Positions 55,620 to 64,000 are shown, numbered from the stretch's first letter. The stretch is 64,000 nt of DNA from Actinomadura sp. NBRC 104412 (GCF_030269515.1 NZ_BSTM01000008.1:186001-250000), one strand, 5' to 3'. Notes: generated by a model not told the origin, from the sequence alone. Numbers and translations: made by a program.

Positions 55620-58262
55620 TCAGCCGAGGGCGTCCGGGCGGCCCTCCTTCGACGGGCCGTGGTAGATCGAGTTGATCACGATGGGCCAGCTCACCCGCGG
55701 CCAGGAGCGGAAGGTGATCTCGCTGCCGGCCAGGGTCGCGTGGCCCTTGCCGACATCGAAGCTCACCACGTTGGCCAGGCCGCCCAGCGCCTCGGTCCCG
55801 TGGGCGTACCCGCTGGCGAGCAGGTCGCCGTCACCGGGGTAGGTGGACGCGACCGTAGCCTCGCCCGTGACGCGGTAGGCGGCGTCCTGGTTGAACCAGA
55901 CCGGCCAGTTCTCCGGCATGCCCCACGCGGCCGGGACGTCCGGCTTGTAGGAGGCGCGCAGCAGCGCGCCGGGCGCGCTGAACCTGGACCGGTCGGTGGG
56001 CGTGGCGTTCTGCACCGGCAGGTTCAGGAGCTGCCGCGCGGTCTCCGAGCCGCTGCCGATCGCGACGAGGTTGCCGCCGCCGGACACGAACTCGCCCAGC
56101 TTGGTCCAGCCCTCCTCGCCGACGCCGCGCGCCCACGCGAACTGCGGCGGGTTCTTGGCCGGGTCGAGCCCGTTGACGATGGTGTTCCGGGACACGCCGT
56201 CCGCCAGCACGATCGTGTCGTACTTCCCGCGCAGGTCGGTGTAGTCGTCGGCGCCCACGACCTTGTAGTTGACGCCGTACTGGTCGAACATCCACGTCAT
56301 CCAGCCGCCGGGCATGTTGTTGGCGCCGCGGATCAGCCCGACGCGGGTGCCCGGCTTGAGGGTGAAGCCGTCCACCTTCGGCATCGTGTCCGTGCCGTAC
56401 ACCGGGATGCCGGTGCCGGCCGCGACCGACTGGAGCGCCTGGCGCGCGGCGTGCGTGGGCGGGACGACGACGGTGCCGGGCGCGAACGTCCGTCCCGCCG
56501 CCGTGAACTTCTCACCGGAGCGGAACACCGGCACGCCGGCCTTCTGCAGCCGGGCCAGCACGTGCGCCACACCGTACGACTCGGGCGCCACCAGGTACGC
56601 GCCGCGCGGGTTCGCCGGCATCGTCACCGGCTGCGGCACGACCTTCGTCACCTTCTGCAGCGAGGCCGTGAACGGCTTGTCGATCGGCTCGACGTCGACG
56701 CCCAGCAGCATCCCCAGATTGTCGGTGGTCTCGCTGTACGGCATGATCAGCGGGCAGTCCGCGCACTTGCGCGCCGACTGCTCGGGGTAGTCGTCGGCCT
56801 GGAGCAACTGGTGGATCCAGCGGCCCAGCGGCTGCCGGGTGCGCAGCACGTACGAGCCCGCCGGGTAGGTCTTGCCGCCCGCGGTGAACGCCTTCCTGGC
56901 CTGCTGGATGTCCACCAGGCCGAACTCGAAGACCTTCAGCATCTCGTACACGGCGAAGGGGTCGCGCTGCCCGGCCGGGATCACGTACGCCTCGGGCGTG
57001 CCCGGCTGGATGTCCGGCAGCGCCGTGGCGTTCCTCGTCGTCCGGTACAGGTTGTTGTACAGCCACGACTCGTGGTTGTCCGCGATGTACTTCATGCCCG
57101 CGTAGGCCGCCGTTTTGGCGTAGTCGACGATCTGCTCCAGCGTCCAGGTGTCGCTGTCGTAGGGCAGGAAGTTCCGCATCGACTTGGTCTGCGAGCCCAG
57201 CGGCCTGCCGTCGGAGCTCTTGAACGGCAGTGCCAGGTCCCGCGCGGAGGCGATCTCGGTCAGGAACAGCGAGGTGCCGATGAAGGAGTTGTAGCCTGAC
57301 ACGTCGGCGTTCCAGAAGATGCCGTAGGCGTCGTCGGTCTGGACGCCTTTCTTGTCGCCCGCCACGAGGTCGCGCACCACCGACTGGCCGAGGGAGTTGG
57401 CCGACTGGATCGTGATGGGGTCGACTCCGTTGCCGAGCGGCTCGTCGAAGGGCGGCGCCCAGATCCGCGGGTTGCCGGTCCCCGCCTGGTGCATGTAGTG
57501 CCCGGCGACCGGGCGGTAGGTCTGTTCGAGCCGTACCCGCGTCCGTGTCTCACGCTGGGTGAACATGAACCAGTCGCGGTTGTTGTCGTGCCCGACGTAC
57601 TTGTGGTACAGGTCCGGGTACACGCGGTTGTACGGGGTGCCCTCGGTCTTGTTGAAGTGGTCCACGACCATGTGCTGCCCGTCGGGGTTCCCCGACGGGA
57701 TCACCATCAGCACCACGTTGTCCAGCACGTTGTCGGTGTAGGCCGACTTCTCGGTGGCGAAGCGGTGCACGATGTCCACGAGGGCCTGGGTGTTGCCGAC
57801 CTCGGTGGAGTGGAGCGTGCCCTCGACCAGGTAGACGGGCTTGGAACGCTCCGAGAGCCGCCGCGCCTCCGACTCGGAGATGCCGGGCGTGGCCAGGCGC
57901 TGGTTGTCCTTGACGATCCGGCCCAGGTCGCGCAGGTTCCGCGGTGAGCTGATGAACAGGACCGGGTAGTCGTTGTTCAGGGTCGTCTTGTCCACGACCT
58001 TGTAGTCGACCCGGTCCGAGCGGTCGCCGATCAGGCGGAAGTACTGCTTGATCCGGTCGAAGCCGGCGAGCCTGCCGGTCGTCCCCATGGCGAAGCCGAA
58101 GAAGTCTTTGGGCGCTGGAATGGTCGAGCCATGTGCCGTGCGCGTGACCGCGCTGCCCACGCCGACCGCGTCGGAGTGCAGTGGCACTGCGACGAGGGCG
58201 GCGGAGGTCAGCGCGGCGGCCAGCACGCGGGTGGTACGCCCGACCGAGGGGCGTCGGAGCAT
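55620..58262 (-). CDS. Secreted M14-family zinc carboxypeptidase, 880 aa
   Basis: The Sec signal peptide spans ~1-33 (RRPSVGRTTRVLAAALTSAALVAVPLHSDA). The M14 peptidase domain follows: zinc ligands in LVEGTLHSTEVGN (H-S-T-E), VLMVIPSGNPDGQ, YRPVAGHYMHQAGTG (third His), and ALPFKSSDGRPLG. A ~400-residue C-terminal part, with segments such as SYGVAHVLARLQKAGVPVF and WMTWMFDQYGVNYKVV, resembles glutamine-amidotransferase-like or beta domains seen in large actinomycete M14 proteins. The start is ATG 58262. It is secreted and cleaves C-terminal residues or peptides. A strong hairpin follows. Confidence 0.87.
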   Translation of the reverse strand: MLRRPSVGRTTRVLAAALTSAALVAVPLHSDAVGVGSAVTRTAHGSTIPAPKDFFGFAMGTTGRLAGFDRIKQYFRLIGDRSDRVDYKVVDKTTLNNDYPVLFISSPRNLRDLGRIVKDNQRLATPGISESEARRLSERSKPVYLVEGTLHSTEVGNTQALVDIVHRFATEKSAYTDNVLDNVVLMVIPSGNPDGQHMVVDHFNKTEGTPYNRVYPDLYHKYVGHDNNRDWFMFTQRETRTRVRLEQTYRPVAGHYMHQAGTGNPRIWAPPFDEPLGNGVDPITIQSANSLGQSVVRDLVAGDKKGVQTDDAYGIFWNADVSGYNSFIGTSLFLTEIASARDLALPFKSSDGRPLGSQTKSMRNFLPYDSDTWTLEQIVDYAKTAAYAGMKYIADNHESWLYNNLYRTTRNATALPDIQPGTPEAYVIPAGQRDPFAVYEMLKVFEFGLVDIQQARKAFTAGGKTYPAGSYVLRTRQPLGRWIHQLLQADDYPEQSARKCADCPLIMPYSETTDNLGMLLGVDVEPIDKPFTASLQKVTKVVPQPVTMPANPRGAYLVAPESYGVAHVLARLQKAGVPVFRSGEKFTAAGRTFAPGTVVVPPTHAARQALQSVAAGTGIPVYGTDTMPKVDGFTLKPGTRVGLIRGANNMPGGWMTWMFDQYGVNYKVVGADDYTDLRGKYDTIVLADGVSRNTIVNGLDPAKNPPQFAWARGVGEEGWTKLGEFVSGGGNLVAIGSGSETARQLLNLPVQNATPTDRSRFSAPGALLRASYKPDVPAAWGMPENWPVWFNQDAAYRVTGEATVASTYPGDGDLLASGYAHGTEALGGLANVVSFDVGKGHATLAGSEITFRSWPRVSWPIVINSIYHGPSKEGRPDALG

Positions 58263-58456
58263 TCGATCTCCAGTTGTGCAAGGAGTGGGGGGTGATGGAT
58301 CGAAGGACGCTGGGCGACCGCCGGCCGGTACGGTCGAGCCCAGAGTGGATCATGAAGTGCCGCGAGTCAATGCCGTGATCACCAATTTCCGCGCGGTGCC
58401 GTGCCGGCGGCGGTCGCGCCGTGTTCCCCTTTCGCGTCGCCGGGTAAGGCGTGGGC

Positions 58457-58867
58457 ATGTGTTGTGGGCGTTCGCGGTTGGTCGTGATGGCCCTCCCCGT
58501 GGTGGTCGTGTGCGCGGGCCTGTGCGCGGGGTGCGGTACGGGATCCGAGAAGGACGGCGTGCGCGCTGCGGCGAACGCTTTGTTCCGGGACGTGCGCAAC
58601 GGCGACGGCCACGCGGCGTGCACCCGCCTCGTACCACGGGCCGCGAGCACACTGGAGACGGGCGATACGCGCTGCGAGCAGCAGATCCTACGGCTCGGGC
58701 TGAAGGGCGGGCCGCTCGGCCCCGTGGAGGTGTGGGCGGACCAGGCCCGCGTCCGCGCCGGCACCGACACCGTGTTCCTCACACGCTGGGGGAGCGGCTG
58801 GCGCGTCACCGCGGTCGGCTGCGAGCCGCGCGACGACCGCCCGTACGACTGTGACGTCTCGACCTAG
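58457..58867 (+). CDS. Small lipoprotein, 136 aa
   Basis: The signal peptide ends in the lipobox LCAGC (~21-25; CCGRSRLVVMALPVVVVCAG before it), so it is membrane-anchored outside the cell. The ~110-residue mature part has AANALFRDVRNGDGHAACTRLVP...ETGDTRCEQQIL...VFLTRWGSGWRVTAVGCEP with four Cys, probably two disulphides. The fold (helical start plus strand) is common in actinomycete lipoproteins of the NTF2-like kind; I give no function. ATG 58457 has AAGG seven bases upstream; GTG 58451 is the alternative. It is followed by the 27-residue ORF after 16 bases. Confidence 0.72.
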   Translation: MCCGRSRLVVMALPVVVVCAGLCAGCGTGSEKDGVRAAANALFRDVRNGDGHAACTRLVPRAASTLETGDTRCEQQILRLGLKGGPLGPVEVWADQARVRAGTDTVFLTRWGSGWRVTAVGCEPRDDRPYDCDVST

Positions 58868-58883
58868 GAGGGCGGGCCGGCCT

Positions 58884-58967
58884 ATGAGAATGGTCTTCGC
58901 CCTGACCCTGACGATCATCGTGACCGGGCTGGCGTACTTCGCCGCGATCGGGCTGCTGCACCGATGA
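58884..58967 (+). CDS. 27-residue membrane peptide, translationally coupled to DUF6766
   Basis: ATG 58884 to TGA 58967 encodes MRMVFALTLTIIVTGLAYFA followed by AIGLLHR, one hydrophobic helix with a basic end on both sides. AGGAGG (58866-58871) lies a little far upstream. Its stop overlaps the ATG of the DUF6766 gene (ATGA), as real genes here do. It is too short for the usual ORF cut-off. It could be a small membrane subunit of the DUF6766 protein or a leader that couples translation. Confidence 0.55.
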   Translation: MRMVFALTLTIIVTGLAYFAAIGLLHR

Positions 58968-59638
58968 GGACCTTCCTCCGGGAGAACGCGCTGACGCTGT
59001 TCTTCCTGGTCGCGCTGGCCGGTGCGCTGGCCGGGCAGGCGTTCTCCGGTCTCGCGCTGTTCAACGAGCAGCAGGTCGCGCAGGGGGCGCCTCCGGTCGG
59101 CATGGCCGACTACCTGACCGGCTCGCGGTTCGCGGTGGACGTGACCGAGAACTGGCAGTCGGAGTACCTCCAGTTCTTCCTCTTCATCTATGTGACCGTC
59201 TGGCTCACGCAGCGCGGCTCGCCCGAGTCCAAGGAACCGGGCAAGGAGGGCAGGGAGAGCGCGAGGATGCAGAAGGTGGACGAGTACGCCGGGCCGGAGT
59301 CGCCCAGACCGGCGCGCGCCACCGGTCTGCGCGGCGTGCTGTTCGCCAACTCGCTCGGCCTCGTCATGGCGGCGGTGTTCTTCGGCTCCTGGACGGTGCA
59401 CTCCGTCACCGGCTGGGTCGCCTACAACGCCGACCGGCTCGCGCAGCAGGAGGACACCGTCTCCTGGTTCGGGTACCTCGGCCGGCCGGACTTCTGGAAC
59501 CGGACGATGCAGAACTGGCAGTCGGAGTTCCTGGCCGTGGCGTCCATGGTGGTGCTGTCGATCTACCTGCGGCAACGCGGGTCGCCCGAGTCCAAGCCGG
59601 TCGGCGCCCAGCACAGGAGCACGGGTATTGAAGGGTGA
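58964..59638 (+). CDS. DUF6766 membrane protein with internal duplication, 224 aa
   Basis: Four membrane helices in two pairs: LTLFFLVALAGALAGQAF / LQFFLFIYVTVWLTQRG and GVLFANSLGLVMAAVFFG / FLAVASMVVLSIYLRQRG. Each pair ends in the same words, NWQSE(Y/F)L...QRGSPESK (~56-76 and ~182-210), so the protein is an ancient tandem duplication. The family is known only as DUF6766. ATG 58964 is coupled to the small peptide. Residues ~76-110 form a charged cytoplasmic loop. No function can be given. Confidence 0.75.
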   Translation: MRTFLRENALTLFFLVALAGALAGQAFSGLALFNEQQVAQGAPPVGMADYLTGSRFAVDVTENWQSEYLQFFLFIYVTVWLTQRGSPESKEPGKEGRESARMQKVDEYAGPESPRPARATGLRGVLFANSLGLVMAAVFFGSWTVHSVTGWVAYNADRLAQQEDTVSWFGYLGRPDFWNRTMQNWQSEFLAVASMVVLSIYLRQRGSPESKPVGAQHRSTGIEG

Positions 59639-59745
59639 CACGGGCGTCCAGGACGTTATGGTCGTCATCACGGATCGCGTACGAGCGGTGGCGCAAACGT
59701 GGCGGCCGCGTGACGAGCAGGCGTGGCGAGTACGGAGGTGGGGGC

Positions 59746-60552
59746 ATGCCGGCGGGCGAGTGGGCACCGACGGGCGTCGACCTCGCGACGCCCAACACGG
59801 CGCGGATCTACGACTATCTGCTCGGCGGCAAGGACAACTACGAGGCCGACCGGCGGGTGGCAGAGCGGCTGCTGGAGATCATTCCCCAGGCGAGGACGGC
59901 CGCGCGGCAGAACCACCTGTTCATCGGGAGGGCGGTGCGGTACCTGGCGGGGCTGGGCGTCCGCCAGTTCGTCGACATCGGCTCCAAGCTGCCGGCGAGC
60001 GGCAACGCGCACGAGGTCGCGGCCGCGGTGGCGCCCGGCGCCCGGGTGGTGTTCGCCGACTCCGATCCGGTGGTGCTCGCGCATGCGCGGGCGTTGCTGA
60101 CCGGCAATGTCGACACGCTGGTGGAACGGTCGGACCCGTCGCGCCCGGATGCGGTGCTGGACGAGCCGCGGGTGCGCGGGCTGCTCGACCTCGAGCGTCC
60201 CACGGCGGTGATCCTCGACCGGGTGCTGCACTTCATCAAGGACGAGGCGGAGGCCGTGGCGGCCGTTGCGCGGCTGGCCAGGGCGCTGCCGAACGGGTTC
60301 GTGGTCTTCACCCACATCACGCAGGAGCCCGCGCCGGAGTCCAGCGAGGACGTCGGCCGCGTGTTCCAGCCCAGCACCGCGCATTTCTGGGGGCGGTCCC
60401 GCGCGGAGATCGAGCGCATCGTCGCCCCGCTGGACCTGGTGGAGCCGGGCCTGACCTACACCTCGGAGTGGCGCGGCGATCCGTCTGAGGAGCAGGTCGA
60501 CAAGCACGAGCACACCTACACGCTCGCGGGCGTCGGGCGCACCCGTTCCTGA
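59746..60552 (+). CDS. SAM-dependent methyltransferase, DUF574 family, 268 aa
   Basis: Typical DUF574: PNTARIYDYLLGGKDNYEADR (~16-36), NHLFIGRAVRYLAGLGVRQFVDIGS, GARVVFADSDPVVLAHARALL, AVILDRVLHFIKDEAEA, VFTHITQEP and a final EEQVDKHEHTYTLAGVGR. The SAM-binding loop reads VDIGSKLPASGNAHEV, with Lys where Gly is common (G-x-G). ATG 59746 has GGAGG with ~8-base spacing (59735-59739); the ORF to 59635 is not used. Members are common in actinomycetes; substrates are unknown. Confidence 0.84.
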   Translation: MPAGEWAPTGVDLATPNTARIYDYLLGGKDNYEADRRVAERLLEIIPQARTAARQNHLFIGRAVRYLAGLGVRQFVDIGSKLPASGNAHEVAAAVAPGARVVFADSDPVVLAHARALLTGNVDTLVERSDPSRPDAVLDEPRVRGLLDLERPTAVILDRVLHFIKDEAEAVAAVARLARALPNGFVVFTHITQEPAPESSEDVGRVFQPSTAHFWGRSRAEIERIVAPLDLVEPGLTYTSEWRGDPSEEQVDKHEHTYTLAGVGRTRS

Positions 60553-60705
60553 GCCCGTCCCGGGTCGTGGCGGGACGCGGATCACGGGCGTCCGGTACAT
60601 CGGAGACTGGCCGCAATGTGCCGAGTGCCCGATCCTTCGGCCCGCGATGGAATCATGTCGGGGACGCGAATCTTGGCGACCATGACGATCGGGCGGGTCA
60701 GTGTG

Positions 60706-61440
60706 ATGTCTGAGAACGGCCGCGATCGAGTCCCGCACGCCTATATCGACGACCTGAGCAGGGCCGGCGGCATCTGGCCGACCTCCGGCACCGGTGGGAC
60801 GGGCGGAGCGGGCCGAGCGGATGGAGCGGGCGGTGCGGGGAGCGGCACCTGGTGGCATGCCTACCGAGATGTGGTGCCCAGGTGGTTCGAGACGTATCTG
60901 GAGGTGGAGCCGTCCGCGAGCCTCGTCCGCGTCTACGAGCCCGAGTACGTCCCGGGGCTGCTGCAGACCGAGGACTACGCGCGCGCGACGATCGCGGCCT
61001 GGCACGGTGGCGACCCGCCGGAGCGCATCGAGCGCCGTGTCGAGCTGCGCATGCTCCGCCAGCGGATCGTGTACCGCCGCCCGGATCCGCTGCGGTTGTG
61101 GGCGGTCGTGGACGAGCGCGCCCTGCGGGCCGACGTCTGCGACGCGGCGACGATGCGCGGCCAGATCGAGCACCTGCTGAAGATGTCCGCGGCACCCTAT
61201 GTGACGCTCCAGGTCCGGCCCGCCACGGCGGACGCGGCCCCCGACCCGGTGTGCCTGCTGCGCGTCCCGGACCGTGCGCAGCCCGACGTGATCTATCTGG
61301 AACGACCGGCCGACGCCCTGTACCCGGATGAACCAGGCGTAATCCGGCACTACCTGACCGTGCTGAACGGCCTTATGGACGAGGCGCCGCCGCCCGAGGC
61401 GAGCGCCGGAATTCTTCACCGGCTGCTCGACACCCTTTAG
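60706..61440 (+). CDS. DUF5753-domain protein without helix-turn-helix, 244 aa
   Basis: Residues ~65-240 match the DUF5753 half of XRE regulators: FETYLEVEPSASLVRVYEPEYVPGLLQTEDYARATI, RRVELRMLRQRI, LWAVVDERALRADV, MRGQIEHLLKMSAAPYVTLQV. The N-terminal HTH is absent: instead there is ~60 residues of Gly/Ala-rich sequence (TSGTGGTGGAGRADGAGGAG). ATG 60706 is chosen; ATG 60682 and 60616 are possible, but no frame upstream contains a HTH. It cannot bind DNA in the normal way. It has no DUF397 neighbour. Confidence 0.72.
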   Translation: MSENGRDRVPHAYIDDLSRAGGIWPTSGTGGTGGAGRADGAGGAGSGTWWHAYRDVVPRWFETYLEVEPSASLVRVYEPEYVPGLLQTEDYARATIAAWHGGDPPERIERRVELRMLRQRIVYRRPDPLRLWAVVDERALRADVCDAATMRGQIEHLLKMSAAPYVTLQVRPATADAAPDPVCLLRVPDRAQPDVIYLERPADALYPDEPGVIRHYLTVLNGLMDEAPPPEASAGILHRLLDTL

Positions 61441-61520
61441 CACATCCGCAATTTCCGTTTATGTCACACCGGATCTCGCTACAGTGCTGATCCCGATATG
61501 CCGAGGGGGAGGGGTGAGGC

Positions 61521-62933
61521 ATGGACGCCTACCGGCGTACCTTGGGGGCCGCGAGCCACGGGGAGTCCCTGGAGACCGTGGCCCTGGAGCCGTTGATGAC
61601 CCGGGACTACGACACGCGGCCCGCCCTGGTGTTCGAGCGGCTGCGGGCCAGGTACGGGCCGGTCGCGCCGGTGGAGGTGCTCGGCGTGCCGGTGTGGCTC
61701 GTCCTCGGGTATTCGCAGGTACTGGAGGTCCTGCGCAACCACCGGGGCATCTGGAGCAAGCGGCTGACCGACTGGCGCGCGTGGGCCGACGGCCGCGTTC
61801 CCGCCGACTGGCCGCTGCGTCCCGCCTTCGAGGTCAACCACGTCATCTTCCAGGAAGGTGAGCGCCTGCGCGCGCTGCGCGCCGCGTATGCCGAGGCGCT
61901 GACGCCGTTCCAGGACGCCTCCCACCCGCAGGCGCGGAGGCTGCGCGCCGCCGCCACCCGCTACGCCGACGAGCTGATCGACGTGATGACCGAAGGTGGC
62001 CCCACCGGCTTCGCCGACCTGTGCGCCCAGTACGCGAGGCCGCTGCCGCTGATGGTGGTCGACCGGCTGCTGGGCTTCGAGGGCGAGGCCGGCGACGGCG
62101 TGCTCATGGACATGTGGCGGGTGCTGGACGCCGGGCCCGACTCCACCGCGGCGCTCGACCGCCTGCTGGCCGCGCTGGCCGAGCTGGGCGCGGAGAAGAT
62201 GGCCAGGCCCGGCGACGACCTTCCCTCCCTCATGCTGGCCGCGTATCCCGGCTTCACGATCGACGAGCTGTCCCGCGAGCTGATGATGCTGGTGGGCGTG
62301 ATCGGCGACTACATCGGCATCCTCATCGGCAACACGATGGCCGAGGTGATCGGCGGCGGGCCCCGGGTCAGGGCGGCGCTGTCGGTCGGCATGATCCGGG
62401 AGACGATCAACCGGGTGGCGATCACCAACCCGCCGATGCACAACCTGAGCTTCCGCTGCCCGTCGGTGGACACCCGGCTGGGCGAGTTCACGATCAGCGC
62501 GGGCGAGCCGGTGATGCTCTCGGTCGCCGCCGCGCACGCCGACCCCGCGTTCGCCGGCGGCCTCGACTCCGACGCGCTCTACAGCACGCGCGCGCACCTG
62601 GCCTGGGGCGCGGGCGCACACGAGTGCCTGGGACGCGAGCTGGCCACGACCGTCGTCACCATCGCGATCAGCCGGCTGTTCGAGCGGTGCTCCGCGCTCA
62701 CCCTGACCCTGCCCGCCGACCAGCTTCCCTGGCGCCCGTCCCCGCTGATCCGCGGCCTGCGCTCGCTGCCCGTCCGGTACGAGCTGGCCGATTCCGGCCC
62801 GGGACCGGTCTCCCCGGCGCACACCTCCACGCAGGCGGACGCTCAGGCCCAGTCCACCGAGCAGGACCCGGGACCGGAACCGGTGCGGTCCGTGCTGCGC
62901 CGCTTCCTGAGGAGCCTGCGCCGCGAGCGCTGA
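61521..62933 (+). CDS. Cytochrome P450-like protein with altered I-helix and ExxR motifs, 470 aa
   Basis: The heme loop is HLAWGAGAHECLGRELA (~360-376) with the Cys ligand, and NPPMHNLSFRCPS is a typical PERF-region run-up. The I-helix reads GVIGDYIGILIGNTM, without the A-G-x-x-T oxygen-activation pair. The K-helix shows IRETINR, that is E-x-x-x-R where E-x-x-R is nearly universal. Similar departures occur in CYP157/conservon-type actinomycete P450s. The last ~60 residues are Ser/Gln/Pro-rich with an Arg-rich end. The start is GTG/ATG at 61521 (MDAYRRTLGAA) with GAGGGG upstream. No redox partner is nearby. Confidence 0.8.
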   Translation: MDAYRRTLGAASHGESLETVALEPLMTRDYDTRPALVFERLRARYGPVAPVEVLGVPVWLVLGYSQVLEVLRNHRGIWSKRLTDWRAWADGRVPADWPLRPAFEVNHVIFQEGERLRALRAAYAEALTPFQDASHPQARRLRAAATRYADELIDVMTEGGPTGFADLCAQYARPLPLMVVDRLLGFEGEAGDGVLMDMWRVLDAGPDSTAALDRLLAALAELGAEKMARPGDDLPSLMLAAYPGFTIDELSRELMMLVGVIGDYIGILIGNTMAEVIGGGPRVRAALSVGMIRETINRVAITNPPMHNLSFRCPSVDTRLGEFTISAGEPVMLSVAAAHADPAFAGGLDSDALYSTRAHLAWGAGAHECLGRELATTVVTIAISRLFERCSALTLTLPADQLPWRPSPLIRGLRSLPVRYELADSGPGPVSPAHTSTQADAQAQSTEQDPGPEPVRSVLRRFLRSLRRER

Positions 62934-62994
62934 TCCCGGTCGCGCGTCCGTCCGCGGGGCTATCGTGGACGTCCCGGCACGATGGGGGGCACCC

Positions 62995-63486
62995 ATGATC
63001 GACCTTGCCGCGATCGCGGCCGAGCGCGACCGCCTGCGGCGGCGGTACCTCACCGAGCCCGCCGAACGCGCGCCCAGCTCGGCGCGCGGGCTGCACCACA
63101 TGGCCCTGGTGTCCGGCGACGTCGAGCGGACGATCCGGTTCTACCAGGAGCTGCTGGAGTTCCCGCTGACCGAGATCTTCGAGAACCGCGACTACCCGGG
63201 CTCCAACCACTTCTTCTTCGACGTCGGCAACGGCAACCTGCTGGCCTTCTTCGACTTCCCGGGGCTCGACCTCGGCCCGTACGCGGAGGTCCTGGGCGGG
63301 CTGCACCACATCGCGATCTCCGTGGCGCCCGCCCAGTGGGAGCGGCTGCGCGGCAAGCTCGACGCGGCCGGCGTCCCCTACCAGGTGGAGAGCGAGGTCT
63401 CGCTGTACTTCCGCGACCCCGACGGCGCCCGGCTCGAACTGCTGGCCGACCCGCTGGGCGAGATGTACGGGGAGCGCGTGGGCTGA
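62995..63486 (+). CDS. VOC (glyoxalase/dioxygenase) family protein, 163 aa
   Basis: A VOC module: RGLHHMALVSGDVERTIRFYQELLEFPLTEIFEN (first His, ~35), SNHFFFDVGNGNLLAFFDFP, GLHHIAISVAPAQWERLRGKLDAAGVPY (second His) and LYFRDPDGARLELLAD (Glu). It is one two-part fold with H/H/E-type metal ligands; the reaction is not predictable. An extra N-terminal helix (IDLAAIAAERDRLRRRYL) is present. ATG 62995 has GGGGGGC upstream. It stands alone, 113 bases before the EF-G gene. Confidence 0.85.
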   Translation: MIDLAAIAAERDRLRRRYLTEPAERAPSSARGLHHMALVSGDVERTIRFYQELLEFPLTEIFENRDYPGSNHFFFDVGNGNLLAFFDFPGLDLGPYAEVLGGLHHIAISVAPAQWERLRGKLDAAGVPYQVESEVSLYFRDPDGARLELLADPLGEMYGERVG

Positions 63487-63599
63487 GCCGCGGCCTTGTC
63501 CGCGATGCCCGGAAAAACCTTTGGTGCCGTTCGACCCCGCACGGATACCGTTCGCCCTGATCAGAACGAATCCGCAGCGAGCGCCGAAGGAGGATCGTC

Positions 63600-64000
63600 A
63601 TGGTCGCCACCCGTCTGGGACTGGCCGCCGTCCGCAACATCGGGGTCATGGCCCACATCGACGCGGGCAAGACCACCACCACGGAGCGGATCCTCTACTA
63701 CACCGGCGTCTCGTACCGGATCGGTGAGGTGCACGACGGCGCCGCGGTCATGGACTACCTCAAGCAGGAGCGCGAGCGCGGCATCACGATCACCGCCGCC
63801 GCGACGACCTGCCATTGGACGGTGGACGGCGCCGATCACGCCATCACGCTCATCGACACCCCGGGCCACGTCGACTTCACCGTCGAGGTGGAACGCTGCC
63901 TGCGGGTGCTCGACGGCGCGGTGACCGTGTTCGACGGCGTCGCCGGGGTGGAGCCGCAGTCGGAGACGGTGTGGCGGCAGGCCGACCGGTACGGCGTGCC
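63600..64000 (+). CDS. Elongation factor G-like translational GTPase (N-terminal part, runs past the window end)
   Basis: The first 133 residues show a full G1 ([12 protein letters not shown]), the switch I region [16 protein letters not shown]3 ([49 protein letters not shown]). This is EF-G, not EF-Tu or IF2. ATG 63600 has GAAGGAGGATC. It is not next to rpsL/rpsG/tuf, and details such as [11 protein letters not shown] for the usual MDWMEQEQERG point to a second, EF-G2/FusB-like paralogue; the C-terminal part is needed to decide. Confidence 0.87.
   Translation, partial: MVATRLGLAAVRNIGVMAHIDAGKTTTTERILYYTGVSYRIGEVHDGAAVMDYLKQERERGITITAAATTCHWTVDGADHAITLIDTPGHVDFTVEVERCLRVLDGAVTVFDGVAGVEPQSETVWRQADRYGV

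Overview
The window comes from a high-GC Gram-positive actinomycete, most likely Thermomonosporaceae/Streptosporangiales (Actinomadura-like). The support is very high GC, frequent GTG starts, ATGA/GTGA stop-start overlaps, HTH-DUF5753/DUF397/anti-sigma-type ATPase genes, a DUF574-type methyltransferase, a mycothiol-type maleylpyruvate isomerase and a P450 with altered motifs. Everything was read by eye; no database search was run, so family names rest on recognised motifs and layout.

Layout. (1) 1-13425: two MoxR AAA+/VWA gene sets facing each other. On + are the end of a MoxR ATPase, a DUF5682 protein, a VWA protein, a SWIM zinc-finger protein and a TraB/GumN-like protein, resembling E. coli yehL-yehM-yehP-yehQ. 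On - are an SDR-like protein with a zinc ribbon and no catalytic Tyr, a leucine-rich repeat protein, an ankyrin protein, a second MoxR ATPase and a metallopeptidase/VWA protein. A DUF4132 (YehI/MolR-type) gene lies at 17929-21222. (2) 13432-14147: a tRNA-like sequence and a proline-rich small protein. (3) 14148-17498: gentisate pathway operon with a divergent IclR regulator. (4) 17499-17960: degenerate tandem repeats. (5) 21270-24463: benzoate-CoA-ligase-like enzyme plus amidohydrolase, and a DHFR-like reductase. (6) 24801-31501: accessory, lower-GC region with a frameshifted methyltransferase, an ATPase/HTH/DUF397 cassette with six DUF397 copies or relics, a 329-bp IS5-type remnant, and an unrecognised four-gene set (disordered membrane protein plus three related small proteins).

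(7) 31729-33064: HxlR regulator with a divergent NmrA-like oxidoreductase. (8) 33172-41132: LacI-controlled ABC transporter plus SDR, 5-dehydro-4-deoxyglucarate dehydratase and an enolase-superfamily dehydratase, probably for sugar-acid uptake and breakdown. (9) 41133-52406: one long - strand operon for an NDP-heptose-containing, carbamoylated glycan or glycoconjugate: carbamoyltransferase, GT2-GmhB fusion, GT9, two GT4-type transferases, GmhA, HldE, SDRs and a second GT9. Two GT2 genes lie across an AT-rich gap. (10) 54592-63486: Nudix, SRPBCC, a secreted M14 carboxypeptidase, a lipoprotein, a 27-residue membrane peptide coupled to a DUF6766 protein, a DUF574 methyltransferase, a DUF5753 protein without HTH, a P450-like protein and a VOC protein. 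(11) 63600-end: start of an EF-G paralogue.

The best candidates for undescribed biology are the double MoxR/VWA island and the four-gene set at 28546-31501 with its duplicated DUF397 junction.
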